Below, piece after piece: positions 25,501-36,031 of a stretch of DNA of 64,000 bases. Positions within the stretch are counted from its first letter, which is position 1. Each line of letters begins with the position of its first letter. The DNA is from Gemmata sp051859125. Lineage in GTDB: Bacteria; Planctomycetota; Planctomycetia; Gemmatales; Gemmataceae. The notes under the pieces are model-generated. The model was not told the origin of the DNA and ran no database searches. It was given only the letters and a program-made list of their open reading frames with translations. The stretch is from assembly GCF_051859125.1 (NCBI RefSeq), contig NZ_JBHYGG010000079.1, positions 11,730 through 75,729 on the forward strand, written 5' to 3'. The translations under genes and the position numbers were made by a program.

Positions 25501-26589
25501 ATGAAGGTCTTTCACTGTGACCACTGCGACAACCTCATCTTCTTCGAGAACAGCGTCTGCGTTCGCTGCGCCCACACCCTCGCGTACCTCCCCGACCTGG
25601 GGGTGAACGGGTCACTCGACAAGGGGAAGGACCGCCTGTGGCGGTCGCCGCTCCCGCGGGCCGGGGACCGGACGTACCGCCTCTGCGAGAACTACACTGC
25701 GCACGACGTCTGCAACTGGGCCGTACCGGCGAACGACCCGAACCCGTTCTGCCTGTCGTGCCGGCTCAACAAGGTGATCCCCAACCTGACCAAGCCGATC
25801 AACCGCACGGCGTGGTACAAGATGGAGGTCGCCAAGCGGCGCCTCGTGTACAGCCTGGTGGCGCTCCGGCTCCCGGTCGTGTCGAAGGCGGACGACCCGG
25901 CGGCCGGCCTCGCGTTCGAGTTCCTCGAGGATCCCGCGGACCCGAAGGCCCCGCGGGTGCTCACCGGGCACGACAACGGCCTGATCACCATGAACATCTC
26001 CGAGGCCGACGACGCCGAGCGGGAGCGCCGCCGGCACCAGATGCACGAGAAGTACCGCACCCTGCTGGGCCACTTCCGGCACGAGATCGGGCACTACTAC
26101 TGGGACCGACTCATCAAGGACTCGGCGCTCCTCGACGGGTTCCGGGCGGTGTTCGGCGACGAGCAGGCCGACTACGGTGAGGCGCTGAAGCGGCACTACA
26201 AGGACGGCCCGCCCGCGGCGTGGCGGGACAGTTACATCTCGACCTACGCGACCTCGCACGCCTGGGAGGACTGGGCCGAGACGTGGGCGCACTACCTGCA
26301 CATGACGGACCTGCTGGAGACGACCGTCGACGCCGGGCTGACGCTGCGGCCCAAGCGGCCCGGCCACCTCGCGATGACGCCCAGCCCGAGCCTGGTGTCG
26401 ATCACGTCCTCGGCGTTCGACGCCATGATCGAGAGCTGGTACGCGCTCACCTACGTCTTGAACAACCTGAACCGCGGGATGGGCCACCCCGACGGGTACC
26501 CCTTCGTGCTGTCCGCGCCCGTGGTCGAGAAGCTCCGGTTCGTCCACGAGGTGATCGCCCGCCACGCCGCGGCCCCGGCACACGCCTGA
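25501..26589 (+). CDS. Putative zinc-binding metallopeptidase (DUF2248 type)
   Basis: 362 residues. The N-terminal zinc ribbon uses C6, C9, C20 and C23 (FHCDHCDNLIFFENSVCVRC), and a second CxxC pair lies at C84/C87 (FCLSCRLNK). The gluzincin-like motif HEIGHYYWDRL has H194, E195 and H198. Further Asp/Glu residues in SHAWEDWAETWAHYLHMTD could give the third ligand. The family is usually listed as putative zinc-binding metallopeptidase, and no substrate has been shown to my knowledge. There is no signal peptide, so it acts in the cytoplasm. It is not clearly in an operon, lying 108 bases after the kinase and 155 bases before the vWA gene. Confidence 0.85.
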   Translation: MKVFHCDHCDNLIFFENSVCVRCAHTLAYLPDLGVNGSLDKGKDRLWRSPLPRAGDRTYRLCENYTAHDVCNWAVPANDPNPFCLSCRLNKVIPNLTKPINRTAWYKMEVAKRRLVYSLVALRLPVVSKADDPAAGLAFEFLEDPADPKAPRVLTGHDNGLITMNISEADDAERERRRHQMHEKYRTLLGHFRHEIGHYYWDRLIKDSALLDGFRAVFGDEQADYGEALKRHYKDGPPAAWRDSYISTYATSHAWEDWAETWAHYLHMTDLLETTVDAGLTLRPKRPGHLAMTPSPSLVSITSSAFDAMIESWYALTYVLNNLNRGMGHPDGYPFVLSAPVVEKLRFVHEVIARHAAAPAHA

Positions 26590-26744
26590 GGCGACCGGTG
26601 GACCCGGGCGGTGGCGGGAAAATCGCCGGCGGCGGCCGAGGTTGTGTTGCCGCGGCTTTCGGCACCGGTGATACTGGGTAGGGCACCGCCAGGCCACTCG
26701 CCCGGTTCTTGAGGCCCCGACCACCACCCGGGCAAACACCACCC

Positions 26745-29700
26745 GTGACGCCGTTCGCCGTCTTCAGCCCGCTGCTCGCGACCGGGGCCGCCGCCGCCGC
26801 GGTCGGTCTGCCGGTCCTCATCCACCTCCTGTTCCGCAAGCGGTACCAGATCGTCCCGTGGGCCGCGGTGCGGTTCCTCGTGGTCGCCGAGCGCCGGCAC
26901 CGCCGCCGCATCGACCACTGGGTGCTCCTCGCCCTCCGCCTCCTGGCGCTGCTGCTGCCGCTGTTCGCGATGGTCGCCGCCACGAGGTGGGCCGAGCCGC
27001 TGTGGCAGGCCGTGCGGCCGGGCGCGACCGAGACCGTCGCCAACGTCCCGCGGACGCACCACGTCGTCGTCCTCGACGCCTCGCTCAGCATGACGGCCCG
27101 GACCGACGACGGGCAGACGCGGTTCGAGCGGGGCGTGGCCCAGGCCGAGGCGCTGGTCCGCTCGGCCGGCCCCGGCGACGGGTTCACGCTGATCGTCCTC
27201 GCGGGCGGGACCGAGGTGGTCGTCCCCGGCCCGGCCAACGACGTCGAGCGGGTCGTCGCCGAGTTGCGCGGCGTGAAGCCGACCCACGCCCCGGCCGACG
27301 TGGCCGCCGCCCTGGGGACCGTCGCCGACGCCCTCGCTCGCTCGCCCCGGGCGTACCCGCGGCGCCAGGTCACGTTCGTCACCGACCTCCAGCGGTCGGC
27401 GTGGGCCAACGCGCTGCCCCGGGCCGACACGCCCGCCCCGGACGTGTGGCAGCGGATCCTGGGCCGGGCCGACGTCGTGGCGCTCGACCTCGCCCGCACC
27501 GACCTGGAGAACCTCGCCGTCGCGGCGGTCGAACTCAAGGACCCGCTGCCGTTCCTCGACTCCCCGGGCGAGGTCACCGCGGTCGTCGCCAACTTCGGCC
27601 GCACCGAGAAGCGGGACGTCCGCGTTCAGCTCCTCGTCGGCCGGCCCGGAGGGGCCGATGCGCTCGTCCCGGTCGAGCAGCAGACCCTCAAACTCATCCC
27701 GCCGGGCAGCCGCGCCACGGTCGCGTTCGGGCTGGAGGGGCAGGTGCGGTTCCGCGAGAAGGGGCTGCACGTCCTCCAGGTGCGGTTGCTGGAGCCCGAC
27801 GACCTGCCGGCCGACGACGCACGCGCGATCGCGTTCCCGGTCCGCGACGGCATCAGCGCCATTCTGGTCGACGGCAAGCCGGACCCGGCCCCGTTCCGCC
27901 GCGCCGCGGGCTACCTGGCTCGTGCCCTGTTCCCCCCCAGTGCCAAGCCCGCCGACACGCCGGCCCGCCCGCGGACGGTCACCCCCGCCGAGTTCCTCGA
28001 CCCCTCGGCCGGCGACCTCACCGGCGTCGACTGCGTGTACCTGTGCGACGTCCCGTCGCCCACCGCCGACCTCGCGCTCAAGCTCGACGCGGTCCTGAAG
28101 CGGGGGGGCGGGGTGGTGATCGGCCTCGGCCCCAACGCGGTCCTCGGCCGCGCGCTCTACAACCAGCACCTGTTCAACGACGGCAACGGCGTCCTCCCCG
28201 GCCCGATCGGCGACGAGGTGAGGACCGGCCCGACCGACGCCGGGTTCCGCCTCGCGGCCGACGAGGAGGACTACGCGAAGCCCCCGCTCCAGTTCTTCCA
28301 GAACGAGAAGGTCCGCGGCGGCCTCGTCATGGCCCCGTTCCGCACCTACCTCCGGCTCGACGCGCCGGCCGACGCCCGCGCCCGCCGCGTCCTCTCGTTC
28401 ACCCCGGCCGGCGGCCCGCAGGCGGTGCCCGCGAACTCGACCGGGACCAAGAAGCCCGACGCGGCCCTCGCCGAGTGGACCCGGCACCGCGGCCGGGTCG
28501 TCGTGTACACCAGCACGTTCAACGAGGACTGGAACGACTGGCCGCCGCTCCCGTCGTACCTGATGTTTCAGCAGGAGTTCCTGCGGTTCATGGCCGCGAG
28601 CCCGGACCGGCACACGGTCCTGGTGGGCGAGCCGGTCGAGGAGTTCTACCCCCCGGCCGCCGCGGGCCAGACCGCGACGCTGAGCGGCCCCGAGGGGATC
28701 ACCGCGGCGCTGCCGCTCGCGCTCCAGGACGAGGCCGGGGTCGCGCGGTTCCCGGGGACGCGGCTGAGCGGCCTGTACCGGGTGCGGCTCGACGGGGCCG
28801 GGGAGCGGGTGTTCGCCGTGAACGTCCCCGAGGCGGCCGCGAGCGGCGGCGGGTACGAGTCCGACCTCCGGCGCGTCGATCCGGCGGAACTCCGCTCGGT
28901 CGGCGCGATCCAGACCGTTCCGGACGTCGCCGACGTGCGGCCCACGACCGACACGGGGGCGGTCGTCGTGTCGTCGCCGAAGCCGCACGGCCCGGCGATC
29001 GCCCGGGTCGCGGTCATGATCGCGCTCGCCGTGCTGGTCGCCGAGTTGGTCGTCGCGTGGCGGTGGGGGCCGGCGCGTGCCGCGGGTGCGGGGACCGCGG
29101 CCGGGTCGGTGCGGCCGGTCCAGCGGAAATGGTACCTGCGGGTCGTCAGCACCGCCGGCGCGCTGGTGCCGCTCGCGGCGGCGGTCGCGGTGCTCGGGAC
29201 GTTGATTCACTACGAGCGAACGAACAACCTGCTCGGGTTCCTGCCCCCCGACCTGCGGCACGGTGTGGAAGCGGCCGCGGGCGTGCCGGCGGCGCAGCCC
29301 GGCGAGGGCACGAAGTGGCGGCTCGAAGGGTTCACCGCGTTCCTCCGCAGCTCGGTCTCCGACCGGCGGGTTTTGTTCGCGGTCGGGGTCGCGGCGCTGG
29401 TCCTGACGGCGGCGGTGTACCGCGCGGAGCGCCGCGCCGTGTCGGGCCTGTACCGGCTCGTCGTGCCCGGCCTCTTGCGGCTGTCGGTGTTCCTGCTCGC
29501 GCTGTTCGTCCTGCTCCCGCAACTGCGGCTCGCGTTCGACCGCGAGGGGTGGCCGGAGGTCGTCATCCTGATCGACACGTCGGGGAGCATGGGGACGATC
29601 GACGAGTTCAAGGACCCGGCGGTGCGGGCCAAGGCGGAAGAACTCGCGAGGCTCAACGACCTCCCCGAGCCCCCGCACCGGCTCGCGCTCGCACGCCTGC

Positions 29701-31781
29701 TCCTCACGCACAAGGACGGCCCGTGGCTCGAACGCCTCCTGAGGGAAAAGGAGGTCAAGGTCCACGTCTACGCCGTCGACGCGGCCGCGCCGCGCGAGGT
29801 CGCACAACTCTCCGAACCGGGTGACCTCGCCGCGGGGACGAAGGCGCTTCGCGATCTCGTCTGGGACGACCGCAAGAAGGGGTACCGCGATCTGGGGACC
29901 GAGTCGCGGCTCGGCGACGGGGCCGAGGCCGTTCTGAAGTCGTTCCGGGGCGGCTCTCTCGCGGCCGTCATCATGCTGACCGACGGCGTCACGACGTCGG
30001 GCGACGACCTGCCCAAGGCCGCGCGCGAGGCGGCCCGTGCCGGGGTGCCGCTGTACCTCGTCGGCGTCGGCGACTCGTGGGAGGTTCCCGACCTCGAACT
30101 GACCGACCTCCAGGCCGACGACACCGTTACCGTCGGCGACCGGATCGTGTTCGACGCGCGGCTCGTGGCCCGCGGCCAGGTGCCGGCGGCCCCGGTCACG
30201 GTCACCCTCTACGAGAAGGGGAAGTCGCCCGACACCGGGAAGCGCGTCACCGTCACCCCCGACCCGAACGGCAACCGCGTCCCCGTCACCATCGCGCACA
30301 CGCCGAACGAGGCCGGCGAGAAGACGTTCATCCTGGAGGTCCAGTCGGTCGCCGGCGAGACCGACCTGACCAACAACCGGATCGAGCGCACGGTCCTGGT
30401 GACCGACTCCAAGCGGGTGCGGGTGCTCTACATCGAGGGCTACCCGCGGTACGACTTCCGGTTCGTGAAGGTGCTGCTGGAGCGCGAGTCCGAGCGGTCC
30501 GTGGGCGGGAAGGGGTTCTCGGTCGAGGTGCTGCTGCTCAACGCCTCGAAGGGCTGGGCCGAGACCGACCGGTCCGCGTTCCGCGGCGACTTCCCGACCC
30601 GCGACCAGCTCTTCGCCTACGACGTCATCGTGCTCGGCGACGTGGACCCGAAGCAGCTCCCGCGGGCCAACGGCGTCCTCCAGAGCGTCGCGGACTTCGT
30701 GAAGGTGAAGGGCGGCGGGCTCCTGTTCCTGTCGGGCGAGCACGGCACCCCGGCCGCCTTCGCGGACACGCCGCTGGCCGACGTGCTGCCCGTCGCGGTC
30801 TCCCCGGCCGCGGGCCGCCCCGGCGAGGAGCCGCCGCTGGCCGAGGGGTTCCGCCCGCGGATCACCCCCGCCGGCCGGCAGCACCCGTTGTTCCGGTTCT
30901 CGCCCGACGACGCCGAGGCGTCCAACATCTGGAACCGCCTCCAGCCGCTGTTCTGGTCCGCGAGAGGTTACCGCCGGAAGCCCAACACGGTCGTCCTTGC
31001 GGTCCACCCGGACCGCCCGGCCGAGGGCGCGGCGAACGAGAGCCACCCGCTCGTGGTGCAGTCGTTCGCGGGGGCGGGGCCGGTGCTGTTCATCGGGTTC
31101 GACGACACCTGGCGGTGGCGGTACCGCAACGACGAGGAGCACTTCGACCGGTTCTGGGTGCAGGCGATGAAGGTGCTGTCGCGGTCGCGGGCGCGGCGGA
31201 TCGAGCTGAAGGTCGCGCCCAAGGTGGACTTCCGCCGCGACGAGAAGATGACGGTCGTGGTGCGGTTCCCGGTCGAAGCACCCGCGCCGCCGGCCGGGCA
31301 ACCGGTGCGGGTCGGGCTGGTGCGCGGCCCGCTCGCGAACCCCGACGGCACCCCCGGGGCCGGACCGGCCGACACCTCGACGCTGACCCTCGCCCGCGTC
31401 CCCGGCCCGGGGGTCCAGTACGAGACGGTCGTCACCCGCACGCCCGAGGGCGAGTACCGGTTCACGCTCCTCGACCCGGAACCGCAGCCCGGCTCGTCGC
31501 CGCCGGCGGCTGTCGCCCGAGTGCTGCCGCCGCTCAACGAGCGCGACCGCGTGCAACTCAACAAGTCCGACCTCGTCGCGGCCGCGGCCGCCTCGAACGG
31601 CGGGTTCTACACGCTCGCGACCGCCGACCAGGTGTTCGACGACCTGAAGAACCTCCAGCGGGTGCCGCTGAACCAGCCGTGCCCGCCGGTCGAACTGTGG
31701 AACAGCCCGTGGGTGTACTTGCTGGTGGCGCTGCTCCTCTCGGCCGAGTGGCTTTTGCGGAAGCGCGAGCGGCTGTTATGA
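26745..31781 (+). CDS. Double-vWA membrane protein (BatA-like fused to second vWA protein)
   Basis: 1678 residues. The first part is a BatA-like N-terminus: VGLPVLIHLLFRKRYQIVPW, a second helix near 60-80, then a vWA domain with a MIDAS-like DASLSMT near residue 109. Helices near 755-775 and 800-925 lead to a second vWA domain with DTSGSMG near 942. After it comes a domain starting VRVLYIEGYPRYDFRFVKVL, like the glutamine-amidotransferase fold found in such proteins, and a last helix near the C-terminus. In many planctomycetes these are separate neighbouring genes. The GTG start (VTPFAVFSPLLATGA) gives the usual BatA beginning. Bat/vWA proteins are linked to MoxR chaperones and envelope stress, but no MoxR gene is here. 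Confidence 0.82.
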   Translation: MTPFAVFSPLLATGAAAAAVGLPVLIHLLFRKRYQIVPWAAVRFLVVAERRHRRRIDHWVLLALRLLALLLPLFAMVAATRWAEPLWQAVRPGATETVANVPRTHHVVVLDASLSMTARTDDGQTRFERGVAQAEALVRSAGPGDGFTLIVLAGGTEVVVPGPANDVERVVAELRGVKPTHAPADVAAALGTVADALARSPRAYPRRQVTFVTDLQRSAWANALPRADTPAPDVWQRILGRADVVALDLARTDLENLAVAAVELKDPLPFLDSPGEVTAVVANFGRTEKRDVRVQLLVGRPGGADALVPVEQQTLKLIPPGSRATVAFGLEGQVRFREKGLHVLQVRLLEPDDLPADDARAIAFPVRDGISAILVDGKPDPAPFRRAAGYLARALFPPSAKPADTPARPRTVTPAEFLDPSAGDLTGVDCVYLCDVPSPTADLALKLDAVLKRGGGVVIGLGPNAVLGRALYNQHLFNDGNGVLPGPIGDEVRTGPTDAGFRLAADEEDYAKPPLQFFQNEKVRGGLVMAPFRTYLRLDAPADARARRVLSFTPAGGPQAVPANSTGTKKPDAALAEWTRHRGRVVVYTSTFNEDWNDWPPLPSYLMFQQEFLRFMAASPDRHTVLVGEPVEEFYPPAAAGQTATLSGPEGITAALPLALQDEAGVARFPGTRLSGLYRVRLDGAGERVFAVNVPEAAASGGGYESDLRRVDPAELRSVGAIQTVPDVADVRPTTDTGAVVVSSPKPHGPAIARVAVMIALAVLVAELVVAWRWGPARAAGAGTAAGSVRPVQRKWYLRVVSTAGALVPLAAAVAVLGTLIHYERTNNLLGFLPPDLRHGVEAAAGVPAAQPGEGTKWRLEGFTAFLRSSVSDRRVLFAVGVAALVLTAAVYRAERRAVSGLYRLVVPGLLRLSVFLLALFVLLPQLRLAFDREGWPEVVILIDTSGSMGTIDEFKDPAVRAKAEELARLNDLPEPPHRLALARLLLTHKDGPWLERLLREKEVKVHVYAVDAAAPREVAQLSEPGDLAAGTKALRDLVWDDRKKGYRDLGTESRLGDGAEAVLKSFRGGSLAAVIMLTDGVTTSGDDLPKAAREAARAGVPLYLVGVGDSWEVPDLELTDLQADDTVTVGDRIVFDARLVARGQVPAAPVTVTLYEKGKSPDTGKRVTVTPDPNGNRVPVTIAHTPNEAGEKTFILEVQSVAGETDLTNNRIERTVLVTDSKRVRVLYIEGYPRYDFRFVKVLLERESERSVGGKGFSVEVLLLNASKGWAETDRSAFRGDFPTRDQLFAYDVIVLGDVDPKQLPRANGVLQSVADFVKVKGGGLLFLSGEHGTPAAFADTPLADVLPVAVSPAAGRPGEEPPLAEGFRPRITPAGRQHPLFRFSPDDAEASNIWNRLQPLFWSARGYRRKPNTVVLAVHPDRPAEGAANESHPLVVQSFAGAGPVLFIGFDDTWRWRYRNDEEHFDRFWVQAMKVLSRSRARRIELKVAPKVDFRRDEKMTVVVRFPVEAPAPPAGQPVRVGLVRGPLANPDGTPGAGPADTSTLTLARVPGPGVQYETVVTRTPEGEYRFTLLDPEPQPGSSPPAAVARVLPPLNERDRVQLNKSDLVAAAAASNGGFYTLATADQVFDDLKNLQRVPLNQPCPPVELWNSPWVYLLVALLLSAEWLLRKRERLL

Positions 31782-31822
31782 TGTGGCCTGAGAAGTCGCC
31801 GCACGAGCGAGGCGGAAATCCG

Positions 31823-31951
31823 GGTAGGAGTTACGCTGTTGACTTGGTGGGGCAGACATTCGTGTCTGCCCCGTGGGGCGGTTGGAGGCAGACTCGAATG
31901 TCTGCCCCACCCGAACCAAGCCGATCCGAGCCCAACAGCGTCACTCCTACC
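31823..31951. repeat. MITE-like palindromic element, copy 1
   Basis: The ends are 19-bp inverted repeats with one mismatch: GGTAGGAGTTACGCTGTTG at 31823-31841 and its near complement at 31933-31951. Inside is a second inverted repeat built on GTGGGGCAGACATTCG. The same 129-base element lies in the opposite orientation at 55721-55850. It fills the gap between the vWA gene and the DUF4175-like gene. Confidence 0.8.
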
Positions 31952-32041
31952 GGGATCGAATCTCATCCGCGGTCTGGAACGTCTTCTCTCTGACCTCAAT
32001 CGTGCTGCTCTCTGCTTCGACTGCGCGAACGGGAACCACGC

Positions 32042-35000
32042 ATGGCCCTCGTCCTTCGTCCCCCGACCAGCCGCGAGTCGCTGACCGACACGCTCGGCGA
32101 CCTCGGGCGGACCCGGAAGCTGGTCGCCCTCGCCGCGGGGGTGCTCGGGTTCGCCGCCGCGACGGTCGGCGTTGCCCTCGTCGCGTGCGTACTCGATGCG
32201 GCCGTCTCGCTCCCCCCGCTCGCACGCGCCCTGGCCCTCGCCGGCACGCTCGCACTCGGCGGCGTGGTGTGGCTCCGCGGCGTCTCCCGGTCGCTCGGCC
32301 TGCGGTCCGACGCGCTCTCGATCGCGCTCGAACTCGAAGAGAAGTACCCCGAACTGAACGACGCCCTCGCGTCGGCCGTGTCGTTCCTGGAGGCGGAAGA
32401 CCCGGTCGGCCGCGGGGTGTCGCCGCACCTCGAACAGGCGGCCGTGCGGTCGGCCCACCGCGCCGCGAACCGGTACAACCTCGACCGCTTGGTCCCGTCC
32501 GGGAAGTGCTGGCGGGCGGTGTGGACGTGCGCCGCCGTGGGCGCGGCCGCCGTGCCCCTCGCGATCGCCGGCCCCGAGCGCGCGACGGTCGCGATCACGC
32601 GCCTCGCCGACCCGTTCGGGAACCACCCGTGGCCCACGCGGACGCGGGTACAGGTTCTCGTGCCCGCCGAACTGCCCGCCCGGATGCCGAAGGGCGAGGC
32701 GTTCGACCTGAAGCTCGTCGTCCGCGGCGCCATCAAGGACCGGGCGGTCGTCGCGTTCCGGGTGACCGGCGGCGAGGAGTTCGAGGAGCAGTACCCGCTC
32801 GCCGTCGGGAACGACCCGAAGTTCCCCGGTGCGGCGGTCGTGACGGCCCGCGTCGAGGCCGCCCGGGTACAGGGGCCGTTCGCGTTCAAGGTCGCGTCGA
32901 ACGACTACGAATCCGAGTGGCTGCGGGTGGACGTGGTCCCGCCACCGCGGCTGGTCCCGCTCCCCGGCCCCGGGGGCGGCCGGCCCAGCCCGCGGTTCCG
33001 CCTGCGCCCGCCGGCGTACACCGGCCTGCCCGAACTCGACCTCCCTGATGGCGCGTCGGTCCTCGAGATCCCCGTCGGCACGGTCGTGACCGTGGCCGCA
33101 ACGTCGGACGTGCGGCTCGCGGCGGCCGCACTGGCCTTCACCGGCGACCGCTCGATCGTGGGGCAGGCCGCGGGGCTCGCGCCGGTGGGGCACCTGAACC
33201 CGCTCGCCGCGGCCGGGGCCGAGGACCTCGCCAACGAGATCGGGGCCGATGTCCCGTTGACGATCGACTCCACGGGCCGCGGGCTGAGCGCGCTGTTCGC
33301 CCCCTCGATGTCGGGCATGTACGCCTTCCGGCTGACCGACGAGACCGGCCTGACGGGAACGCGCCTGGTCGAAATCCGCTTGCTCCCGGACCCGGCCCCG
33401 ACCGTCACGCTGCTGCGGCCGAGCCCCGGAAAGGACCCGCAGGTGCTGACGCACACCGCGATGCTCGCGGTCCACGTCGCCGCCGACGACAAGGTGTACG
33501 CGGTGCGGCGGACGTTCCTGGAGTACCGCGTCGGCCGCGACGGTCCCGTGAGGGTCGTGCCACTCCTTGATGCCGGGTCGGTCGGCGACGGGCTTGCGGC
33601 GGTGGTCGGCGGCACCGGGGTACTCGCCCGCGTGCGGCCGACTGCGACCGAGGCAACGCACTCCGTTCCCCTGGCGGCACTGACGCGCGACGGCACGAAC
33701 CCGCTGCGCGACGGCGACAGCGTCTTCGTCCGCGGGGCCGCCGACGACTGGGACGACGTCTCACCCGTCAAGGAACCGGGCCGGAGCCCGGAGTTCGAGA
33801 TCCGCATCGCGACCCCGGAGACCGTCGAGGCGTGGCTCGAGCGCGAACTCGCGGCCATGCGGCCGGACCTCATCCGCGTCCGCAACCAGCAGCGCGAGGC
33901 GCGCCAGAAGGCCGGCGAAACGGTGCCCCAGGCCGACGGGGCGCTGGTGCCCGCGGACCGCGACCGGCTGCTCGCCGCGGAGCAGACCCAGCGGCTCCTC
34001 CGCGGGAAGATCAGTGACCCGTCCGACGGGATGCGTGCGAAGGCCGACGTGCTGCTCGAAACGGTCCGGGTCAACGCGCTCCCGCGGTCGAACACGACCG
34101 ACCGCGTCGCCGTCGTCGCCGAGGCGCTCGGCCGCCTCTCGGACCGCGACCTGCCCGTGATCGAGCCGACGCTCACCGAGGCCCGGCAGATCGGCGGCCA
34201 ACCGGCGCGCGCCGGTCAGGCCGGCGTCGTCCCGGAGTTGCTGCGGAAGGCCGGCCGCCACCAGAAGGCCGTCGAGGACGGACTGACCGACCTGCTCGAC
34301 CTCCTCGCGGTGTGGGGCGGGGCGGTCGAGATCCGCGGCGAGGCGCGCGTCCTCCGCGACTTCGTTCAGCGGCAGGCCGAGGAGGTCGAGAAGCTCGGGC
34401 CGGCCCCGGCCGCCAGCGACCTCGACCGCGCCGGCACCCGCGCCGAGCAGGCGTCGGAGCAGGCCAATCAACTCCTGACGCGCGCCGGGCGGCTCGCAAC
34501 GGAGAAGGACCGCGAGGCCGCGCGGCACCGCCGGGCGAGCGGGGAGAAGAACCAGGAAGCGGCCGGGCTCCGCGAGAGCGCCGCCGAGTTGCCACCCGGC
34601 ACGCCCGAAAAGTCGGCGCAGGCCGCACGCGCGACGCTGATCGAGACCGAGGCCGAGGAACTCAAGGCCGCCGCGGACAAGGCCGGGGCCGAGGCGGGCG
34701 CGCTGCGTAAAGCGGTCGCCGCGGCCGACGGGCAGGGGCTCCCCGAGGGGCTCCGCGACGCGGCCGGGAAGCTCCGCAAGGACAACCGCTCGCTCGCGGC
34801 CGACCAACTCCGCACGGCCGTCGGTCGCCTCGACCGCATGATTGAGGCGCTGTCCGAACGCGCCCCCGAGGCCGCACCGGACCTCGCCAAGCGGAAGCGG
34901 GCGGCAGACAGCCTCGACGCGCTCGCCGCGGCGCAGGACGACATCCGCCGGCGGTCCGCCGAGGCCGCCCGGATCGCCGACCCGGTCGCCCGGTCCGCGG

Positions 35001-36031
35001 AACTCAAGCGGCTCGCGGCCGAACAGGACAAGCTCATCGAGCGCGGCAAGGACCTTCTTCAGAGACTCACGCTCGACCGCGCCGAACGGCCGGCGCGTGA
35101 CGTGCGCGCCGCCCTCGACAGCATGGAAGCGGCCCGCGGCGACCTGGAAAGCGGCAACTCCGGCATCCGCCCGCAGAACGATGCCGTCGACCGGCTCGAC
35201 AGCGCCCGCGACCGCCTCGACGCGGCCGCGGCGTCCGCCCCGCAGCAACTCTCGGACGAGAAGCGGCGGAAGATGGCCGAGCGGCTCCAGGCGATCCTCG
35301 ACCGCCAGAAGGCGGCCGTCGCCGAGGCCGAGCGCGTCCACAAGCTCGTCGCCGGCGGCAAGGAGTGGACCCGCGACGCACTCACGGCCTACGGCGACCT
35401 CGCCGAGAAACGGCAGCAGCCCATCGCCGACGAACTCCGGCCGGTCGAGAAGGACTTCGCACCGCTGCCCGTGCTCGCCCGCGTGGTCGCCGAGGCGACC
35501 GGCGCCATGGGCCGGGCCGCGAAGCAGATCACCGGCCGGCTCGAAGACGCCGACCCGACCCTCGCCTTCGACCCGGTCCTCGAAGCGGAGAACGACCGCA
35601 AGGTGCTCCGCCCGATGCGGCTCGCCCAGCGCCGCCTGGAGCAACTCATTGAGGCGCTCAAGCAGGACGACCCCAAGCCGACGCCGAAGGCGGACGGGCC
35701 GCCGACCGCGAACCCGATGAACCAGCCGCAGCCGCCGGCCGGTGGGGGCGGGGACCGCGACCTCGTCCCCCCGCAGGCGCAGCTCAAGGTTCTCCGGTCG
35801 CTCCAGGCCGAGTTGAACGAGCGCACCGCGGAGTTCGCGAAGGCGCACCCCGACGCCGCGAAGTTGACCGAGGACGAGCGCGCGGAACTCAAGCAACTCG
35901 AGGACGCGCAGCGCGAGATGGCGGCGCTGTTCGAGCAGATCGCCAAGCTGTTCCAGGACGCGAAGCAGCCCGACGCCGAGCCGCCGGCGAAGCCCGAGCC
36001 GCCCGCCGGCCCCGAGACGGAGAAGCCATGA
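32042..36031 (+). CDS. DUF4175-like membrane protein with long coiled-coil region
   Basis: 1329 residues. Two N-terminal helices (about 28-50 and 60-75) and a third near 158-178 anchor it. Then follow beta-rich extracytoplasmic domains (about 190-580), including DPAPTVTLLRPSPGKDPQVL. From about 590 to 1260 the protein is long charged helices and coiled coil, full of Ala, Arg, Glu and Lys. The C-terminus is Pro-rich and disordered. Proteins of this kind follow BatA/vWA genes in planctomycetes and may form a large envelope complex with them; that role is inferred. The next gene overlaps its stop codon by 4 bases (ATGA). Confidence 0.75.
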   Translation: MALVLRPPTSRESLTDTLGDLGRTRKLVALAAGVLGFAAATVGVALVACVLDAAVSLPPLARALALAGTLALGGVVWLRGVSRSLGLRSDALSIALELEEKYPELNDALASAVSFLEAEDPVGRGVSPHLEQAAVRSAHRAANRYNLDRLVPSGKCWRAVWTCAAVGAAAVPLAIAGPERATVAITRLADPFGNHPWPTRTRVQVLVPAELPARMPKGEAFDLKLVVRGAIKDRAVVAFRVTGGEEFEEQYPLAVGNDPKFPGAAVVTARVEAARVQGPFAFKVASNDYESEWLRVDVVPPPRLVPLPGPGGGRPSPRFRLRPPAYTGLPELDLPDGASVLEIPVGTVVTVAATSDVRLAAAALAFTGDRSIVGQAAGLAPVGHLNPLAAAGAEDLANEIGADVPLTIDSTGRGLSALFAPSMSGMYAFRLTDETGLTGTRLVEIRLLPDPAPTVTLLRPSPGKDPQVLTHTAMLAVHVAADDKVYAVRRTFLEYRVGRDGPVRVVPLLDAGSVGDGLAAVVGGTGVLARVRPTATEATHSVPLAALTRDGTNPLRDGDSVFVRGAADDWDDVSPVKEPGRSPEFEIRIATPETVEAWLERELAAMRPDLIRVRNQQREARQKAGETVPQADGALVPADRDRLLAAEQTQRLLRGKISDPSDGMRAKADVLLETVRVNALPRSNTTDRVAVVAEALGRLSDRDLPVIEPTLTEARQIGGQPARAGQAGVVPELLRKAGRHQKAVEDGLTDLLDLLAVWGGAVEIRGEARVLRDFVQRQAEEVEKLGPAPAASDLDRAGTRAEQASEQANQLLTRAGRLATEKDREAARHRRASGEKNQEAAGLRESAAELPPGTPEKSAQAARATLIETEAEELKAAADKAGAEAGALRKAVAAADGQGLPEGLRDAAGKLRKDNRSLAADQLRTAVGRLDRMIEALSERAPEAAPDLAKRKRAADSLDALAAAQDDIRRRSAEAARIADPVARSAELKRLAAEQDKLIERGKDLLQRLTLDRAERPARDVRAALDSMEAARGDLESGNSGIRPQNDAVDRLDSARDRLDAAAASAPQQLSDEKRRKMAERLQAILDRQKAAVAEAERVHKLVAGGKEWTRDALTAYGDLAEKRQQPIADELRPVEKDFAPLPVLARVVAEATGAMGRAAKQITGRLEDADPTLAFDPVLEAENDRKVLRPMRLAQRRLEQLIEALKQDDPKPTPKADGPPTANPMNQPQPPAGGGGDRDLVPPQAQLKVLRSLQAELNERTAEFAKAHPDAAKLTEDERAELKQLEDAQREMAALFEQIAKLFQDAKQPDAEPPAKPEPPAGPETEKP

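Noticed and set aside
26451..31556. Antisense open frame of about 1700 codons opposite the vWA gene
   Set aside because: The plus strand carries clear vWA and BatA motifs; the antisense frame is Arg/Gly/His-rich with no domains or start signals.
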